Source: Candidatus Flexifilum affinis (GTDB lineage: Bacteria; Chloroflexota; Anaerolineae; Aggregatilineales; Phototrophicaceae). From it: DNA of 64,000 nucleotides. This document shows positions 62,501 through 64,000 of this stretch, piece after piece (the first letter of the stretch is position 1; every line of letters starts with the position of its first letter). The notes beneath the pieces are model-generated. The model worked only from the letters and a program-made list of their open reading frames with translations. It made no database searches and had not been told where the DNA came from. The stretch covers positions 62,001 to 126,000 of the forward strand of contig JADJPJ010000095.1 of NCBI GenBank assembly GCA_016713325.1, written 5' to 3'. Position numbers and translations under genes: made by a program.

Positions 62501-64000
62501 GGTGGTTTGGCGCGACCGACGAGAATATCGAAGAGTCCAGGGATGGCTTCAACCTGGTCAATATGGAAGCAGCGGGCATGCAAGCGGGCTATAGAGATTA
62601 TCTGTTCGACTCCTTGCGCTTTGATGCCGTCTACCAGGGAGCATATCAGGCCCTCCTGATGCAAGAGACGGGCGAGCTCCTCGAGTTCGACGCGCCGGAG
62701 ACCGTGACTGTTTCGGTCGGGTCGAGTGTCAACGTTCCGTTGCGGTTCGTCAATGGCTACTCGAATACGGTCTCCTCAGTGACAGTCAACGCCGCCACGT
62801 TGACCCGCGAGTTCTGCACGCTCAGCACGACGGCCGGGGGGAGGCAGCATCTCGCCCAATGGCGATCGAACGATCATGGTCAGCCTCAACGCGGATCAAT
62901 ACTGGTTCCTGTGCGTGGACGACCTGCATTCCGGGTGGGTTGAACTGACGATCCAGGTACAGTGGAGCGTTGGCGGCAGCAACTATGAGCGGCAGATCGT
63001 GCTGCCCGTCATCGTCACGCCGCGGACAGAATTCCTGATCCCAACTCTTGACGATAACATCTACACGCCGGGTGAGTTGGTGATCATCACCGTTCCATGG
63101 GAGCCTTATGACAGCGTCGCGCCCGGTTTCGCCGCGTTGCTCCTTGAGCCAAATGGCGATCGCACCGATATCGCTTTCGGCACCATCGTTGGCAACAGCG
63201 CGCAGGTCGGTTTTGTTCTTCCAAATGGCCCGTTTGGTGGATACGGTCTGGAACTCGTTCTGTCAGACGAACCCGTTGGTGGCGGAGTTCGGTATCTAGT
63301 CGCGCCTACCTCGTACGTTCGATGGCTGTTGGATCTGGCCCCTGCAATGCCCGCAGATCTCGGCCAGTTGGACAGTGCGGACTCGATCATCATCTGCAGC
63401 CAGACCGATGCTTCAATCGCCGAGGATCCCGCAGACGGAATGAACATTCCCATTGATCCGGGCACGGTTTACTACTATGAGTATCATCTTCTTGGCGACC
63501 TCCTCACCCTCGCTTCGCAGCACGATACTATCCTGATCGACACCGGGAACACGAATCCCCTGGTTTCTGTGCTTGGTGGAGGTGGGGATTGCAGGAGCGA
63601 CTACGGAAGATGCCAACATCCGTATCGACCTGATCCCGAGTGCCTTTGGCAATCACGACGCACTGATCCTGGCTGGATACACGGCAGATGATGCCCGAAC
63701 CGCCACCGTGAATTTCCTTGCTGAATGGCGCAGCGCCGCGATAACGACCGGACAGATCGTTGTCCAGGGACGGCCAACGCCACCCCATACGAGCTGGGTC
63801 CAGACCTCCCACCTAGTTGTTACCCCAGAGGGAAGCGCCACACCAATCTATGATGATGACATCACGACAGACGAGAACGGCCGATTCACACTGAGCCTGA
63901 TCCCAGGGACATATCGGTTGTGGATCAAGGGTAGCCACACGCTGGCCAGTGCGTCTACGGCGGCGCTGACCTATGGAACCAACGAAGTCGCGTTCGACAT
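59516..64000 (+). CDS. Giant beta-helix surface protein, 3' partial, several frameshifts
   Basis: ATG 59516 follows GGAAGG and starts a signal peptide (FRFVFGFLLFLTFSSSSLLA). Two beta-helix modules follow, with LVLDKNLTILGPAGSISLQ in each copy. Next is a helical region unlike the other family members (about 61380-62700; LEEYYRPQAWWREAVGEYLP, FYYRYAYSLLPIHAEAF), then beta-sandwich domains. Frames must be joined at 59893 (one T missing, proved by the second copy at 60735), within 60865-61030 (several small indels that cancel), at 62836-62841 (one G extra) and at 63584-63587 (one G extra). The last bases enter the shared PGTYRLWIK domain, so dockerin repeats probably lie beyond 64000. Confidence 0.7.
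59807..60872 (+). repeat. Direct repeat of about 225 bp inside the beta-helix gene
   Basis: 59807-60030 and 60649-60872 are almost identical, 842-843 bases apart. Weaker similarity continues in both copies (GTGCCAGGTGGCATCTGG-type blocks near 60225 and 61070), so the whole module of about 840 bases was duplicated in tandem. Confidence 0.8.

Overview
The window looks like a draft or metagenome-assembled chromosome segment from a GC-rich Chloroflexota bacterium, probably of the Anaerolineae type. That assignment is inferred from gene style, not from a marker comparison: many secreted proteins with Thr/Pro-rich linkers, LysM, SH3-like and lamin-tail domains; very long right-handed beta-helix proteins ending in dockerin-type repeats; NarL-type two-component pairs; and abundant short palindromic repeats of two families. 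The tRNA-Thr / tRNA-Tyr / tRNA-Thr / rpmG / tRNA-Trp / secE / nusG / rplK / rplA segment near the right end is a core bacterial chromosomal arrangement.

Layout. 1-6.4 kb: two giant beta-helix/dockerin surface proteins (the first cut by the window start). 6.5-12.5 kb: small membrane protein behind a promoter with an operator-like palindrome, an orphan SecD-like domain, a DUF1992 protein, a LysM/lamin-tail protein, a frameshifted nucleotidyltransferase, a nucleotidyltransferase remnant and a B12-type radical SAM protein. 12.7-22.3 kb: two NarL-type two-component systems (RR then HK; HK then RR) around a YihY/BrkB membrane protein and a secreted beta-propeller protein. 22.5-36.6 kb: S51 peptidase, a MITE-like element, LysM lipoprotein, TPR membrane protein, rhomboid protease, dockerin-tagged subtilase, ClC channel with CBS domains, Uma2-type nuclease, and a Thr/Pro-rich lipoprotein. 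36.6-46 kb: a minus-strand sugar cassette (GT2, WecD-like acetyltransferase, methyltransferase, WecE-like aminotransferase), an uncharacterised Cys-motif protein, and two tandem paralogous polytopic membrane proteins. 46-55.7 kb: alpha/beta hydrolase, small lipoprotein, a third beta-helix/dockerin gene flanked by copies of the lipoprotein 3' end, an unknown secreted protein, OsmC, an AlkZ-like winged-helix protein and PhzF. 55.9-59.4 kb: tRNAs and translation/secretion genes, with a likely L1-binding mRNA element before rplA. 59.5-64 kb: another giant beta-helix protein, cut by the window end.

Three themes stand out. First, at least four secreted proteins (three beta-helix proteins and a subtilase) share a C-terminal module: a small beta-sandwich-like domain, then two dockerin-like calcium-binding repeats, ending exactly in Gly-Ala-Pro; a fifth protein enters the same module as the window ends. 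This looks like a common sorting or assembly tag. Second, palindromic repeats sit not only between genes but inside reading frames, in the style of Rickettsia palindromic elements. Third, about a dozen single-base indels, mostly in G/C runs, break otherwise intact genes. Two of them, rpmG and nusG, encode core ribosomal and transcription proteins, so most of these breaks are probably sequence errors and I annotate the merged genes. A 205-bp tract of almost pure G and C at 40.5 kb is probably also an artefact.
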